Of a stretch of 64,000 nucleotides of DNA, positions 35,373 through 47,525 are shown piece after piece. Location: NCBI GenBank assembly GCA_037042915.1, contig CM073193.1:2790001-2854000 (forward strand), in the 5' to 3' direction. The stretch is from Auricularia sp. M13 (lineage: Eukaryota; Basidiomycota; Agaricomycetes; Auriculariales; Auriculariaceae). The stretch's first letter is position 1; each line of letters starts with the position of its first letter. The translations under genes and the position numbers were made by a program. The notes beneath the pieces were generated by a model. It had not been told where the DNA came from and did not search any database. It saw only the letters and a program-made list of their open reading frames with translations.

Positions 35373-36729
35373 GGCTATTGTACACATAATCACGATCGCG
35401 TTGGACATCAGACTGACTGCCCTCATGCAGGAGCGCTAGGAGTTTGGTTCAATTCCGGGTCCTGTGTGGAAGAATCCTTCCACACAGGTGATCTGAGTTC
35501 CTCCAGGCTGAGTTGAGACAGGATGCCGCGCAGATTCAGCATTACTTCTCTCGCAGTCGGACGATCCTCAGGCGAGGTCGCAGTCATGCGAGCGATCAAT
35601 GCTTGGAGTGACTCGTGCATCCGATTCTCCTGGCGACGCTGCGTTAGTCCTAGACACTGACGTTAACCTGACATGATCTTACCTCCTCCACCTCGGCCCA
35701 ATATGTTCCCAGCTGCCAGACGTCGGTCATGAAGGGGTTGTGCGGCTTGTCTGAGGTCACCTCCGGCGCGACGGCTCGGGCCCACTGCACTTCATCGTGG
35801 TCGAAAGATTGGATTGGTAGACCCGCCACAAGGTGCGATTGGGGATCGGAGCCCTCCTCGAAGCACACTGCCCGATCAAAGTCGATGAGATAGACCTTGA
35901 AGGGAAAGAGCGCGCGCAATGGGCGGACTAAACGCCCTCTCGGCTGATTGTAGCGCGCGTCCACACCAGCAGCGCCGTAGAAATTGCAGAGAAAATTTTC
36001 ATGGCAGAGATCCTGCAAATGTCAGCAAAGAGCATGCATGAGAGGCTAAAAGCCTACCCTATGAGCCACGAGTCTCGCGTGACAAAATTCTACCGCCTAA
36101 AATCTGTGAGAAAGTCGAAATTTTGGCGGCGAAACGGACTAACCTCCACCATTTGCAGCAAATGATTCAGGAGATCGCGGGTATTTTCGTACAGATACTT
36201 CAGCGTAGGGTCGCCGTGAGACAAGTATGGTAGCACAGCGAACGTAATGTCATCCCTGTGTAGCCATTGCAGTACAGGTGCCGTGTGGTTGCCGATGACA
36301 GACGCAATGTTTCCGGTGGCAAGTCGTTTCAAGGCTTGCAATTGGTTGCTTCCTTCCTTCCCAATCGAAACGACGCGGATGACGACGTCCCTCCCATCCA
36401 GGGAGCGAGCTGGACACAATGTTGAATTCTGTGGGGATATATTCAGACCGTGACTCGTCTCGTAGGTAGCCAGACAGCTCACCGTCATTACAAAGTGATA
36501 GAACATGTCCACCTCGTCCGGCCAGCGATAGCTGAAGCCATCCGGCGCTCTCGAACGGTTGTCAGGCGGAACCATCTGCCCACATCCGTCCGGCGCATTC
36601 AACCACAATGTGAATCCATGCGACGCGAAAAAGAGTTCGAGCGGCGTCCATATAGACCGGTAATCGCTGGTGGTCTGAATAGCATCGCACAGATCCTTGA
36701 GCGAGCGAGGAAATTGAGTCATCGCTGAA
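35373..36729. repeat. Segmental duplication, copy B
   Basis: Direct-orientation partner of 31686-33066, displaced by about 3.7 kb. Similarity stops abruptly on both sides (GGCTATTGTACACA and CATCGCTGAA). Differences are scattered substitutions with a few small indels. Confidence 0.9.
35423..36722 (-). CDS. Basidiomycete kinase-like protein (copy B)
   Basis: The start at 36722 gives [20 protein letters not shown]. The motifs are the same as in copy [17 protein letters not shown], the catalytic loop through [35 protein letters not shown] and [17 protein letters not shown], ending in SAPA. No frame is broken relative to copy A. Changes are mostly conservative ([11 protein letters not shown] to [20 protein letters not shown] to SFDHDEVQWA), suggesting both copies are under some constraint. 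The intron after MT happens to be open in frame here, so an unspliced reading would also be continuous. The upstream ATG at 36788 is in frame but outside the duplicated block, so 36722 is preferred. Confidence 0.82.
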
Positions 36730-39700
36730 GCGCGACAACCGCAGGTCAACAATCGGTCAGATCCGGCGTCATCGAACCAAATGTGCACAAATAAACGGAG
36801 AGGGCATATAAACCATGGGGGAACTCCGGCTCAGCCAGTTGCAACCTTCATCCCATATCCCGCTGCAACGATCCTCTATTCCATCCTCATGGCCTTGTTC
36901 TACTTCGTGAGAGTTGGACCTGCTGCCTACCAAGGCAAATACGGCAAGCATATCCCCCACAAATCTGGTCCAGGCGTGGGTGACCTCCTCAAGCCGTCTA
37001 CATAGTCACTAACGACATCTTATGCAGGCTCTTGGTATGGAAATTATGCTCCAGTTTGCCAATAACGACCTCGTGCGCTTCCCGCTGGTGAATCTCGACC
37101 CTGCCCCACCGCAGTACGTTCCAGTCTTCGCACGCCTACGATGCGAGCTGACCATGTTCTAGTATCGTCGCACCCACCTGAAGAATGTGTCGCTTATTAG
37201 CTTTGAACCTGTCCTCATAACCTGTTGTAGTCCGCGCCAATGTACTTTCCAATGCTACCTTCGTGTCCGAAGTCGGGTCAATGACCCATGAGTCGATCCG
37301 TTATGCTGCACTCGAGATGAGCACCCCATGAGTTAGAACATCCGTGGGACGAACCTGTTATCGATGGCAGCCGTATTGATACAAAATTGTGGCTACACCA
37401 CCCTGGGAAATCGATGAAGTGTCACATGCGATGATGCATCTCCCGGGAGTCTTCCGCGCAGCCTGGAATAACAATCTCACGCCAGGATGAATGCAAAACC
37501 TTTATTCGGGCTGGCCAATGTACGACAGCGTTATCAGAGGTGTTCAGGTCAACGTTGACCATCGCTACCACAAGCACGCAAGTCCGGCGGTGTCAAAAGA
37601 ACGCTGGAATGGCCCGCATTATGCCTTGATGCCTGTCAGACTGTGGGGAACATTCGAAGCAGAGACGAAGCCCGCCGATAAGAAGTGCCCGAAAAACATG
37701 CGGGCCTTTCGTAACATGCCCACCGCATGACCTGAACGACCAAACATTAGCACTACGGATTCCACAGATTTCCGGAAGCCTATTGACCGCGCAGGCCCGT
37801 GCGACAGGAGGGACAAGAGGAGGACGATTTATCAGAAGCCTGAAGCAGGCGGCATAGTTGTGAGCATTTGACATGTGTGCCGTACACATTGCCATTGTGA
37901 GATGCGGCAAAAAGGGTTCTGGCAAGAGAGGTCGGTAGGATTGACAGTCATGAGTCTGTTCAGCGGCACCGGAAAAGCGTTCGATCATATGGAACCAGCC
38001 ATGCTCGCGGACGAATCCACGAACTCGGCCCTGAAGAAACTCGGTGATAGAAGCCGTGCCTTCGTAATCGTTGCATGTCGTCGGATTTCATGAGGATACG
38101 AGTCCACCATTGACATGGTAATGTCGAGAATAGTAGACTCGCAATTGAGCAGTTATCCGGCAGAAGGACGTCCCTGCGCCCTTGCGCGCGATGCATGAGT
38201 AAGATACGAGTCATAATTTCCCGTGGTAGAAGGTCCAGCGCGGCGGTGTTTGCATACACATTGCATAGAAGTGGTCCGTCAAGAGATTGGAGCGCCGCGA
38301 AGAGGCCGGAAGGCGGAGATCTCGAGTCATCGTATTTTCTGGCGCTCTTTCTGACATGGTATGAGCGCTGTGGATAGATAGAGCTCGAGCTTCGCCGTGA
38401 AGTCGGACGTAAGGTCGGTCGAGGCAGCAGATATCATCGCGGGCGTGTCGGAAAAGCGGACCTGGATGTTAGCGGACTCGGAACATCCGAGTCCTTGTCC
38501 AGTCCGACCATTTTCTGTGGTGCTCCATTCTCTAAGGACTCGAGATGCTCGTCTGAATGAGTACAAGCCACCCTTGCATATTGAATAGACGAGGCGTGAC
38601 AGCTGTTGTGTAATGCATTGATGCATTTTCTTTGCAGCAATGCAGAAGGCAGTAAAGCTCCTCCCACTGGAGTACTCCGCGCTACTATCGAACCTAGCGA
38701 CTGCATGGGTTGACTTCCTTGCCTTCCCCATCATCACACACCCATATTCGTGTGGTCCACTAGCCATGCCGATGGATGCTCAGCCGCTCGAGGGTGACCT
38801 GCATTGAGTAGATTGAACTTCGCCGCCGTCCATCACCTTCTCTGGGCCGCTTCACCCAGCGCGCGTGCTTCGAAAACCCGTCGGAAACACCGACACGCAG
38901 ATTCAGCGCTCGTGTGGACGTCCCGCCGGGGTCGACAAAACGGGGAGGACGCTGGAGTCGCGCTGCTCAGACTCACGCTGTCGCGCTGCTCCGACGCACA
39001 GGGGTTGAACGGAAATGTCGATTTGAAATCGCGCATCTGTCATATCTGGGACCCTCAAGTCTTGTGCGAGCGTCCGACAGTGCTTCCACTGGGCGTGTGG
39101 TACTGAAGTTGTGAGTGAAACCCGACCGTAATCACAGTTCTGGGAGCGTCGATTGCCTACGAAGATTGACGGAGTGCTCAGCGCAATGCCGAAGACGCTG
39201 TTGCTTTAGTTGTGCTTTGTAAAAAATGCCATTCCCATCGTCCCTGAGATTGATAGTATGTCGCAAGAATTGTATGAGCTGCGACACTGCTGCCCTGAGG
39301 GTATTACTGTACCTGCTTGTCGGATGGAACAGGGACGATGAGTTTCTTTGAGATTACCGCTGTCATGTCGGACTGCCAAGGCAGCAAGCAAGCCACAGGG
39401 GGAGCAAGATCGAGTTTTGAGTGAGAGAGCATGACAGAGAACCTGACGCAGCGAAGAATTGATCAGCCTAGCCGCAGGAGTAGAGCAGATCGTCGATCAT
39501 AGATTTTCCGAGATGGTAGCAATGCTACCTCGAGGGTCAACAAAGGTCGACAAGCTGGACGGGGAGCAGCAATATGCGATGCAATAGTCGCATGATCACA
39601 GGATATTGCCAGCATGAAACGAGGTTCGTGTCCATAGGAGAAGGAGGTGATTACGGCGATCGATATGCTAGCTAGCCCCATCGATAGGAGTGTTGCCTGG

Positions 39701-39962
39701 CGCAACGTCTGCACGTTGCAGCGCAGAAAGGCATAGCGCCGCTGTAGAAAAGATTAACCTGGCAGGGACGCTAATACTGGATAATGGCCATTGTGGGCCT
39801 GTGAAATCAGGTACTTGACTGCTTGCGTGGCGGTCTAGACTGTGCGCTGTGGGTGGAGGTGGGAGTCGGAGGTCAAGCGGGATGGTCGGAGAACGGACCG
39901 TGTGCCTTTCGGCGTCACTCACCGTCATCATCTGGCCTGTCTTGCACTGAGTTTTGACTGGG
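36730..39962. other. Gene-poor interval with relic-like frames
   Basis: About 3.2 kb between the kinase-like copy B and the ketopantoate reductase gene. Apart from the F-box-like fragment listed separately I see no supported gene. Frames at 36781-37005 (plus), 38327-38767 (minus) and 39463-39714 (minus) have no recognisable motif. Confidence 0.45.
37960..38259 (-). pseudogene. F-box-like fragment
   Basis: The minus-strand frame contains ALDLLPREIMTRILLMHRAQ, resembling the start of an F-box (LPxEIxxxIL), followed by SIASLLFSTLPCQWWTRIL, which resembles the usual S-T-P-xx-W-x-x-I block of agaricomycete F-box proteins. No leucine-rich repeat follows and no start or splice structure is convincing. 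It is probably the remnant of an F-box gene; chance resemblance is possible. Confidence 0.3.
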
Positions 39963-41125
39963 ATGGCCGCTAAACCCGTTCGCATTCTCGTTGGTGCGCA
40001 CGATAGCACGTGGTTCATTGGCTCTGGTCCCTGAAGTGTGTCTGTCTCTGGGCGGCTGGCCCTGGACTCAGTGGGAACTGGCGCGGTTGGGGCGTTCTAT
40101 GGGTCGAGATTGCACCGCCCGCCGGACACGCTGGTCGGGCTCGTAGCACGATCCAACTACGACGCGATCGTGAAACGCGGCGCAGTGCTCATGAAGACGC
40201 GCGATTTTGGGTCCTACGAGTTCTCGCCGAGCGCGGTCTTTCGGCGCGTGGACGACGCCGCGGCGCATGGCCCGTGGGACTACGTGATTGTCACGACCAA
40301 GGCCCTGCCCGACGTCTCGGACGACAGCGCGCTCGTTGCGCCCGCCGTGACGCGCGACACGGCCATTGTGCTCATCCAGAACGGGCTCGGCGTCGAGCAG
40401 CCGTACCGCGCGCGCTTCCCGCACAACATCATCCTCTCGGGTGTGACAGTGGTCAGCGCCGAACAGACAGAACCCGGAACGGTTGTGCAGAACCGGTGGA
40501 CGCGGCTGAGCTTGGGGCCCTTCACCGACGGCACCGGCGGAGGCAGCGCAGCGCGCACGGACGGTGACGCGCGAGCCGAGGCCTTCGCACGGCTGCTGAG
40601 CGCGGGCGGCATAAAGGACGCGGAGGTGTACGACGAGCGGATGCTGCAAATGGTCCGCTGGCACAAGATTGCGGTGCGAGCGAGCATTCTTTCCCCTGGC
40701 GCTGCTGCAAACTCAACTGGAAGCTGACCGTGGCACTGGGCCAGATCAACGCGGCGATGAACCCGTCGGCAGTGCTCACGTTTGGGGCAGGGAACGCGAC
40801 GATGGCGCAGGACGCGGGAGTCAGTGTGCACCTGCTGGAATGCATGCGCGAGGTCTTCCGCGGGGCCGAGGCGGTGCTTGGGGTGCCCATGTCCAACAAG
40901 CTCGCCACTCCCGAGCGCATCCTGGAAAGCACGAAACGCAACCCGGACGGCCGGCCGAGCATGCTGCTGGACTGGGAGCGCGGCGCGCCGATGGAGCTGG
41001 AGGTCATTCTCGGCAATCCCGTGCGGCTCGCACGGGCCAGCGGCGTGGTGATGCCGCGGCTGGAGAGCATGTATGCACTGTTGAGCCTGGCGCAGCGGCG
41101 CAGGAGGCAGCAGGCGAAGCTGTGA
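39963..41125 (+). CDS. Ketopantoate reductase family (PanE/ApbA) oxidoreductase
   Basis: The start at 39963 gives MAAKPVRILV, and an intron of 81 nt joins it to VGTGAVGAFYGSRL, completing the Rossmann GxGxxG. Then DTLVGLVARSNYDAIVKRGA, WDYVIVTTKALPDV, IVLIQNGLGVEQPYRARFP and ILSGVTVVSAEQTEPGTV follow as in ApbA. A second intron splits MVRWHKIA from INAAMNPSAVLTF. This matches the WxKLxxNxxxNPxxxL motif with the catalytic Lys, and the ApbA_C helices follow (LECMREVFRGAEAVLG, PSMLLDWERGAPMELEVILG, ARASGVVMPRLESMYALL). The family reduces 2-ketopantoate for pantothenate/CoA synthesis. Fungi often carry several ApbA paralogs whose substrate is unknown, so the exact role is open. Confidence 0.9.
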
Positions 41126-41319
41126 CAATATAATTGAGAATACTGTAATATTGTGTGAAATGGCCTAGAGCCTGAAGCTCTCGGCAGGAATCCGCGCCGT
41201 TGTGTCCGGTCTCAAATACAAAAGCAAAGTCCGCTCCGCCATCTTGTACCCGCCCGCGACCCCTGCCCTCCCCGTCCCCCGTATTCCGTGCACTGTATAC
41301 ATCTTAATTGCACGCCGCC

Positions 41320-43514
41320 ATGTCTGGGAGCTCGCACATGATGAAGACCACGAAGCGTGGCCGGCCATTTCTCAAGGTGCGCCCGCCCGCCCCGCTCGTC
41401 GCCCGCGCCGGCCCCGGCTGACCCCCCCGCGCGCGCCAGGACACGATGGACCTCTTTGCGACGCTCATCGTATCGCTCAAGCTGACGACGACGAAGCAGT
41501 TCTTCCGGTCGTTTGCCCACTCGTTCCAGCTGTGCGTCTCGACCGTTGCGAGGGAAGGTTTTGACCCTTGCTCACCGCCCGCCACAGCGACGACGCAGCA
41601 GCCAACCTGGGCTCGCTCAAGTTCTCGCAGTCCTCGCGGGGGCCGGACCCCCGTGACCCGTCACGCATCATCACGACGACGACCACGACGACGTTCACGA
41701 TGACCCGGGACATGGCCAAGGCCATGTGCCAGCATTTCATGGACGCCCGCCTGATCCAAAACGCGGCCGACCTGTCCTCCAACCTCTTCAAGGAGCGCGG
41801 CGTCTACACCCTCACGCCCAAGGGCCTGCACGTCCTCGAGCGCTTCATCACCAAAAACGGCATCAACGCGGACCATCTCGTCGAGGTCTTCGCCTCGGAG
41901 CCCATCTGCATGAAGCTGCTCCACCTCGAGCGCCGTGCCTCTGACGACGAGATCATCGTTACCCAGCCCGTCATCACCGCGCTCTTCCGCCGCTTTGCAG
42001 GCCGCCAGCCGAATTACATCAACGACGCCGGTCTTGACAACACCGCCCTGTACCACGAGCGCGCAAAGGGCATCCCGCTCATGGACGTCCGCGACCCCAC
42101 CACCCGCAACGCACAGGCAGGCCTCAACAAGTACTGCTTCGCCGCCGTCACCGCGCTTGAATGGCTGTGCGATTTCACCTCCATAGTCGGCCGCGACGAG
42201 GCCGCGGAGATGGCCGCCCACTTTGTCCGCTTCGGCTTTATCGCGCTCGTCAGCGATAAGCGCAAGACGACCGACGCCGCAGTCATCTTCACCGTCCGCG
42301 GCACCGGCGCCAACGGAGCTCAGGTGTGTCCCCGGCCAATGCCTGCGCTTGCGCCACTCCCGTGCCTGATGCTGATTTCACACGCGTTTCCCACTCCCTG
42401 CAGAACCAGGGCGAATTCCGCTGCACCGCGAAAGCGATCTACCGAATTACAGACGATGGCCGACGAGTGGCGCGCTGGGACCAGAACGCGACCCGTCTCA
42501 ACCGCGACTCGCCAAGCAACTCGAGCTCCCACCTGCCAGAACGCACCTCGTCCGACGGCCCTAAGGCGACCGAGCTTGCGTATGGCCCCGGCTCTGGCGA
42601 GACGCCTGCTGCCAGCCTCTCGTCCACCACGGACGCTAAGGTACATCGCCGCATCTCGATGGCCGAGCGTCTGAAAGCTGAGTATCATAACGGCGAGAAG
42701 AAGGATGCCAGTCTCAAGGAGAGCAACTCGGACCGCCTCAACTACATCCTCGAGGAGCCGGCCCTGCGCTCGCTGTTCCGCGAGTTCCTGCGCGGCAACT
42801 TCTGCGAGGAGAACTTGTCTTTCTGGCTCGAGGTCCAAGACCTGAAACGCAAGTTCGCCATCACGTCCTCCGCTGCTCCGTCGTCCCGCTCTGCTGCCGC
42901 CGCGGCGGCGCCAAACGCCAAGTCGTCGCCCGGACAGGTCGCCATGGAGAAGCACCACGAGTCGCTCATACAGATGGCCTTCGTGATCTACAACACCTAC
43001 CTTGCGCCGCATAGCCAGTGCGAGCTCAACATTGACCACAGCTTGCGGAACGAGCTTATCAACTACCTGAACGACGTGATGCAAGACCACGGCGGCAAGG
43101 GTCTCTACCAGGGTCGCATGGAGCTCGAGCAGGCGTCGACCTTCACAGCCACGCAATTGCAGACGATGATCAAGCTGTACGAGCGCATACAATACCATGT
43201 CTTCCGGTTGATGGCCACGGACTCGGTGCCAAAGGTGCGCCTTAGACTTCTTAGCCTGTGCAACGGGCCTCCGTGCTGATCTTCGTGCGCGTAATTAGTT
43301 TATCAAGACGCAACGGTTCATTGCTCTGCGGAACTGGGTCGAGGAATACGACACCATGGAGGACCCGACCTCTGGCAACCCGTCACATCCGCCAGGGCTT
43401 GACGAGAACGAAGAGGTCGGCCGCACATACGTGACCATCTCGCAAGCCGCCAACGAGAAGGCGATGCAGAGCAGGAACAGCGGATCCAAGACTGACCTGA
43501 CAGTCGACGCATGA
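41320..43514 (+). CDS. RGS protein with DEP-type N-terminus (FlbA/Sst2 type)
   Basis: The start at 41320 gives MSGSSHMMKTTKRGRPFLK. Introns join it to DTMDLFATLIVSLKLTTTKQ and then SDDAAANLGSLKF. The N-terminal half has DEP-related blocks (AMCQHFMDARLIQNAADLSS, ERGVYTLTPKGLHVLERF, EMAAHFVRFGFIALVSDKRK). The C-terminal RGS domain reads LEEPALRSLFREFLRGNFCE, ENLSFWLEVQDLKRKF, AFVIYNTYLAPHSQCELNID, LRNELINYLNDV, FTATQLQTMIKLYERIQYHV and FRLMATDSVPKFIKTQRF. It accelerates GTP hydrolysis on G-alpha; FlbA (Aspergillus), Sst2 (yeast) and Thn1 (Schizophyllum) are relatives controlling development and pheromone response. An Ala-rich insertion sits inside the RGS domain. No frame breaks. Confidence 0.93.
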
Positions 43515-44640
43515 GCCGCCTTTTCTTTTCGCGTCGCCGCACCTTTCCATCTTCCACCTCAACTGGCTGGACTGGTCGTTCAAATCTCGTTCATCCCATC
43601 GTCTTGCATTGCATCTGCTCATCCTCGTTCTCGCCTCGAAGGAAATCTACTGCACGTTGTCGGGTTAATAGGTCGTTTTGGTTCATTTCACGTGTTTGTG
43701 GCACAATTTTTCGGACACTTCCCCGACAATCAGTCTTCGTCCCCCCTGCATCCCCGTCTCCCAATTGTCATGGCACATGCTTCACCCCCTGCACCCGCAC
43801 CCTCACCCACCTCCCCATGCCACGATGTCGCCGCGGTCCCCATGAATTCTTATCTGCAGTCGCGTCCCCCGACTGCAATGCATTTTTTCTGACGTCCCTA
43901 TGTTTCCCCCTTTTTCTATTCGTCCTTCCGTATTTTCTGCCCGCGGTGCTCCTCCCCCCTCCTCGATATCCTTTCGCTTATCTCACGCACGACCCCGGGG
44001 CAGTCTTGTGCAGTACCGACTCGTTTCAGCCTTCCATTCCTTCCATCTATCTACCCTTGCAACTCCCCCACCCTTACAATTTTCACTTTATGCCCGCGCC
44101 GCATGTCCATGCCCTTCTCCCACCCCCATCCCCGACCCACTCCGAAACTCTGCTTCTGCCCTGTAACTCGTAGCCGGCTTTTCATATTCCTTTCTCCCTA
44201 CTCTCTGCTCTAGCGTTCCCGTCGTGCGTCTCGTCTCCGTCGTCTCACACGTATCTCATAGTTATTAGTCGTAGAAGTCTCGGAAACTAATAATACGCAG
44301 CCTTTTGCTTGCGCGTCGCCTGTGCTGGCAGTGGTGGCCATGGTGTGGGTGTCAGCGACGGGTCCGCGCGCGGGAGGTGGGGTTTGTAATCCACTCCAGC
44401 CCCTGCATGCGCTGCTTTGCTTCGTCGATCGCGAAGAGGCATAGCTTGGTGTGCTTGTTTGTGGGAAATTCGCATAGCTTGGATGCACAGGGGTCATTAT
44501 GCAGCCCCTTAAGCCGGCCTCAGATAAACTTCGACTCTGAGACGCCTTGTGGTATCGGCGGCCACACAATACAGGAACAGAACGCATTCCGATTCAGTTG
44601 CATGACAGTTGTGAGCCCTGCACGCTGTCCGCAGGGACGC
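43515..44640. other. Pyrimidine-rich 3' region of the RGS gene and intergenic DNA
   Basis: The plus strand is strongly C/T-rich from about 43520 to 44220, as in long 3' UTRs. No supported ORF is present. Confidence 0.5.
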
Positions 44641-45440
44641 TAAAGGAGATGCGCCGCGAACTTGCTTCATCGTACAGTAGGACTAGTTCGAGATCAACTG
44701 TCGTGATCACCGCAGCGTTTCAGAAATGGTTTCACTGGCAGCCTGTTCCCTGACTCAAGCGTCGTGGGATTGATCGGCCTCGAGGTGGCTGCGGGAGCGT
44801 CATGGTCTTCTTGATTCTCGAGACGGGAGAGATTCGGCAGGCGGACACCTGCACTGCAGGCGGCCAACCGGATGCCCATTTCCAGAATGCCTATGCGTGC
44901 CGGAGAGGGAATGCTCGAAGGGAGAAGTCGAACTTAAAGCTTGAAGGGGCGTTCCCCACGTTTTGATCAAGGTCGCGATTTCCGCGAAGAGGCGTTCGCG
45001 ATGCCTTTCCACGTGAGATCTTCAGGTGGATGATCTCATAAGATGTCTGCAGGAGGCTGAGGATACTCGAGAAACACGTGCAGGATCGACAGTTTGGCGC
45101 GGCGAGAGGGCTCGAGCGCTGCCCTTGCAATTGGCATTGATGATCCCCGGTCCGACGGGCGTTTGCGTCTCCCAATACACTTGCGAGTGACTGTGTACAT
45201 ACACTCCGTTTTGAAGCTTGCCTGCATCATTGTAATGAGCTCAGGGATCGTCAATTGACTCATGCCTGTGCTCCAAACGTGAGGTGGAACAGCGCTTCCA
45301 CGCATCACAAGTCGACATTGGCACCACTGGCACGAAGGGGACGCGCGGTGAATCCGGATATTGAAGCGGCCTTGGCGTTTCCGACGTCCTGGACGCAAGG
45401 CTGCGGTCCCACTACACGCGGCCGTCAGTCGAGTTCGAGC
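44640..45440 (-). pseudogene. Possible decayed rhodopsin-like (Pth11-type) membrane portion
   Basis: Downstream of the CFEM-like exons the minus strand has patches such as VWSTGMSQLTIPELITMMQ, TECMYTVT and AKLSILHVFLEYPQ. These resemble the GxxxHxW...PE and AKxSILxFYLRIF blocks around TM2-TM3 of fungal Pth11-type receptors, which often follow a CFEM domain. I see no convincing continuous splice model and the later TM segments are missing, so the receptor portion may be decayed or simply not this family. Confidence 0.3.
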
Positions 45441-45834
45441 ACTGGAATGCTTCGCACGGACCTCCAGGTGCACCGATCGAGGCACAACTTCGTTGAAACT
45501 CAGCGTGAGTGAGTCTGACGTCTTTGCGTCGCAGTGCTGGCGCAGGCAGAAGAGATACGCCGGAAGGTGGACGGTCCTGCACACGCATGAAAGATATTCA
45601 TCCGTGACAGGTCCATTTGGATCCGCGGATCCAGGACTGAGCGTGGGAATCTCAGTATATGCATTTGCTTTATTGAGTTATCACTGGCACTCACCAGCCA
45701 GATGCGGGGACCGTGACCAAGAAGCAGTTGGCCAGGCAGTCGTCAGAGCAGACGGGGTAGGACTCGGAGGCCTTGACCGCCGCTGCAACCGCGATTGCGA
45801 GCGCGACGGCTTGACGATGCGTCTGGGCAAGCAT
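45430..45834 (-). CDS. Secreted CFEM-like cysteine-rich domain (gene 3' end unresolved)
   Basis: The start at 45834 gives a signal peptide (MLAQTHRQAVALAIAVAAAV) then SYPVCSDDCLANC. A 58-nt intron (GTGAGT..CTCAG) restores a Cys codon and continues GCPGSADPNGPVTDEYLSCV, CRTVHLPAYLFCLRQHCDA and DSLTLSFNEV. One added base in AA at 45485-45486 would extend this to NEVCASIGAPGG. The spacing of at least eight cysteines, with CVC at the centre, fits the fungal CFEM extracellular domain. CFEM proteins act at the cell surface (heme uptake, adhesion, receptor ectodomains). A TTATAAG element lies about 46 bp upstream. The end of the gene is unclear (see the adjacent receptor-like segment). Confidence 0.5.
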
Positions 45835-45878
45835 TGCAGCTGACTCGCGCCCGAAGGGACACAGGGAATGACAGCGTC

Positions 45879-45886
45879 CTTATAAG
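45879..45886 (-). promoter_or_regulatory. TATA-like element of the CFEM gene
   Basis: The palindromic CTTATAAG lies about 46 bp upstream of the CFEM start codon, a plausible TATA distance for a very short leader. Confidence 0.3.
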
Positions 45887-45889
45887 ATT

Positions 45890-47525
45890 CTCCTACGCGT
45901 CCGGACCGGCTGCGCGCTCATCAAGCGCAGCTCCTCTTCCTCTTCTTCGCAGACACTGGCAGGACAGGTGGCTGGCCCATACAGCATGGAGTCAATGGCA
46001 GGTGTTGTCCGGACGTGCTGCGCTTCACATCAGCTGGGCGACTTTTATGAGCGTTGAACGCGCCGAGACGTCCCTCTCGCACGGGTGCGCACCTTGAACC
46101 AGTATAAAATGGGGATCCTCATATGGTCCTTACAATGAGGTTGAAGCGTCAGATGCTGGGACACTCAGATCGTCGTATCCCCGGACGTTCTGTTTGATCC
46201 TGGCAGCGGCGAGCAGATCCCAGTGCGTTCAGACTCCAGCATTATTTGGGAACAAATACTGATGACTGAAGGTACTGCAAGGTCCAAATTTATGCACATG
46301 AATCTATCACCAGAATACTTGCTTGACCCTGAATCACCGTCATGACCGACATGAGTTGCCTTGGAACGACAGTTGCGCACGTCATATCACGACGAGTTAT
46401 AGATAACCTCGTAAAGCCGGTGTACTGTATAGTGCACCTTGAACCTAAGAGCCAATTGTCCAGAATCTCGTCCTACGCCACAGCGACACAGCAAAGAGCA
46501 ATGCAAAGGACGCGCGAAAGGCATTAGGCATCGACAGAGAGATCAACAAGAGCACTGCCATGGAGCCCTGTTCTATATATTCTCGCCGATCCCGCGAGCC
46601 GCCAGCATGCAATGAAATCCGGAGAACTGCTCGGTCATCTCGGACGGTGAACTCGGTCATCGCGTTGTCGTGCGCAAGCGAGATGCTGGAGCCAGGCGGA
46701 CCTGAACGCGGTGAACGACAAAGGAGGGTTGGATACCGCCTCGCGCTGAACTTGCTGGCGTGTGTGAAACCAGAACTCAGGAAGGTGCACAGTCCGTGAG
46801 CCCGTGACGGCCAGAAAAGAATCTGAGATCTGATGAGACACAGATCCCGCGCGAGTGCAGACGAATTGCAGAGTGAACTGGGTAAAGAATTGCACCTCCA
46901 ACGAGCCTCGTTTGATAAGCATGGCGAATGTTGTATGCACCAAGGCTAAGCAGCTTGCTGTATGCAAAGTACCAGTCGTACAGAGGAGCGGTAGGTCCGG
47001 CGATTGGTACACCGAGCCAGTCTGTCGGGCTTGGTTGTCAAGGATCACGTATGGTGCCGCTGATGAGCGTTCGCAGTCAGCACAGCAGCAAGTTGTGAGT
47101 GGGCGTAGAGCGAGCATTGGCAATGGACAAGGCAAGCGCTGGCGCAGGAAAGAGAGCAGGCTCGTGCAAGGCATTTGGTCGTGCAAGAACAGGTGCAAAA
47201 GGCGATCTGGGATCTGCAGTCTGAGTTTGAGTCGCCTTGGAAACTGCAAGCCCGAGTGCGCCCTGCCTATCAACCGGACACCCAACGGCGCCTTATAGGC
47301 CGCGCATTCTGATCCCCGAGTTCTTCACCCCCCACTTCCCATTCCTTTCGTTCTGTGCGTGTGCGCCCCGTTGCTCGTCGCCTTTCTCATCTTTTCGCAG
47401 CACCAAGGCAGCGCCTGGGCCGGTCACTCTCTCCAACTTCGTTCTCTGTTTATTTTCACGCCCATATTCGCATCCCAAGGAAGCAGCAGGCCTCACCCAT
47501 CCATCCAACCCCACTCACTAGCATT
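45890..47525. other. Intergenic DNA before the ferritin-like gene
   Basis: About 1.6 kb without a supported gene. The minus frame 46635-47285 is long but lacks motifs. The last 230 bases before 47526 are C/T-rich on the plus strand, as in fungal core promoters. Confidence 0.45.

Noticed and set aside
46635-47285. 216-codon minus ORF with Leu/Cys-rich patches
   Set aside because: Hydrophobic patches are short and irregular, with no motif, start context or splice support.
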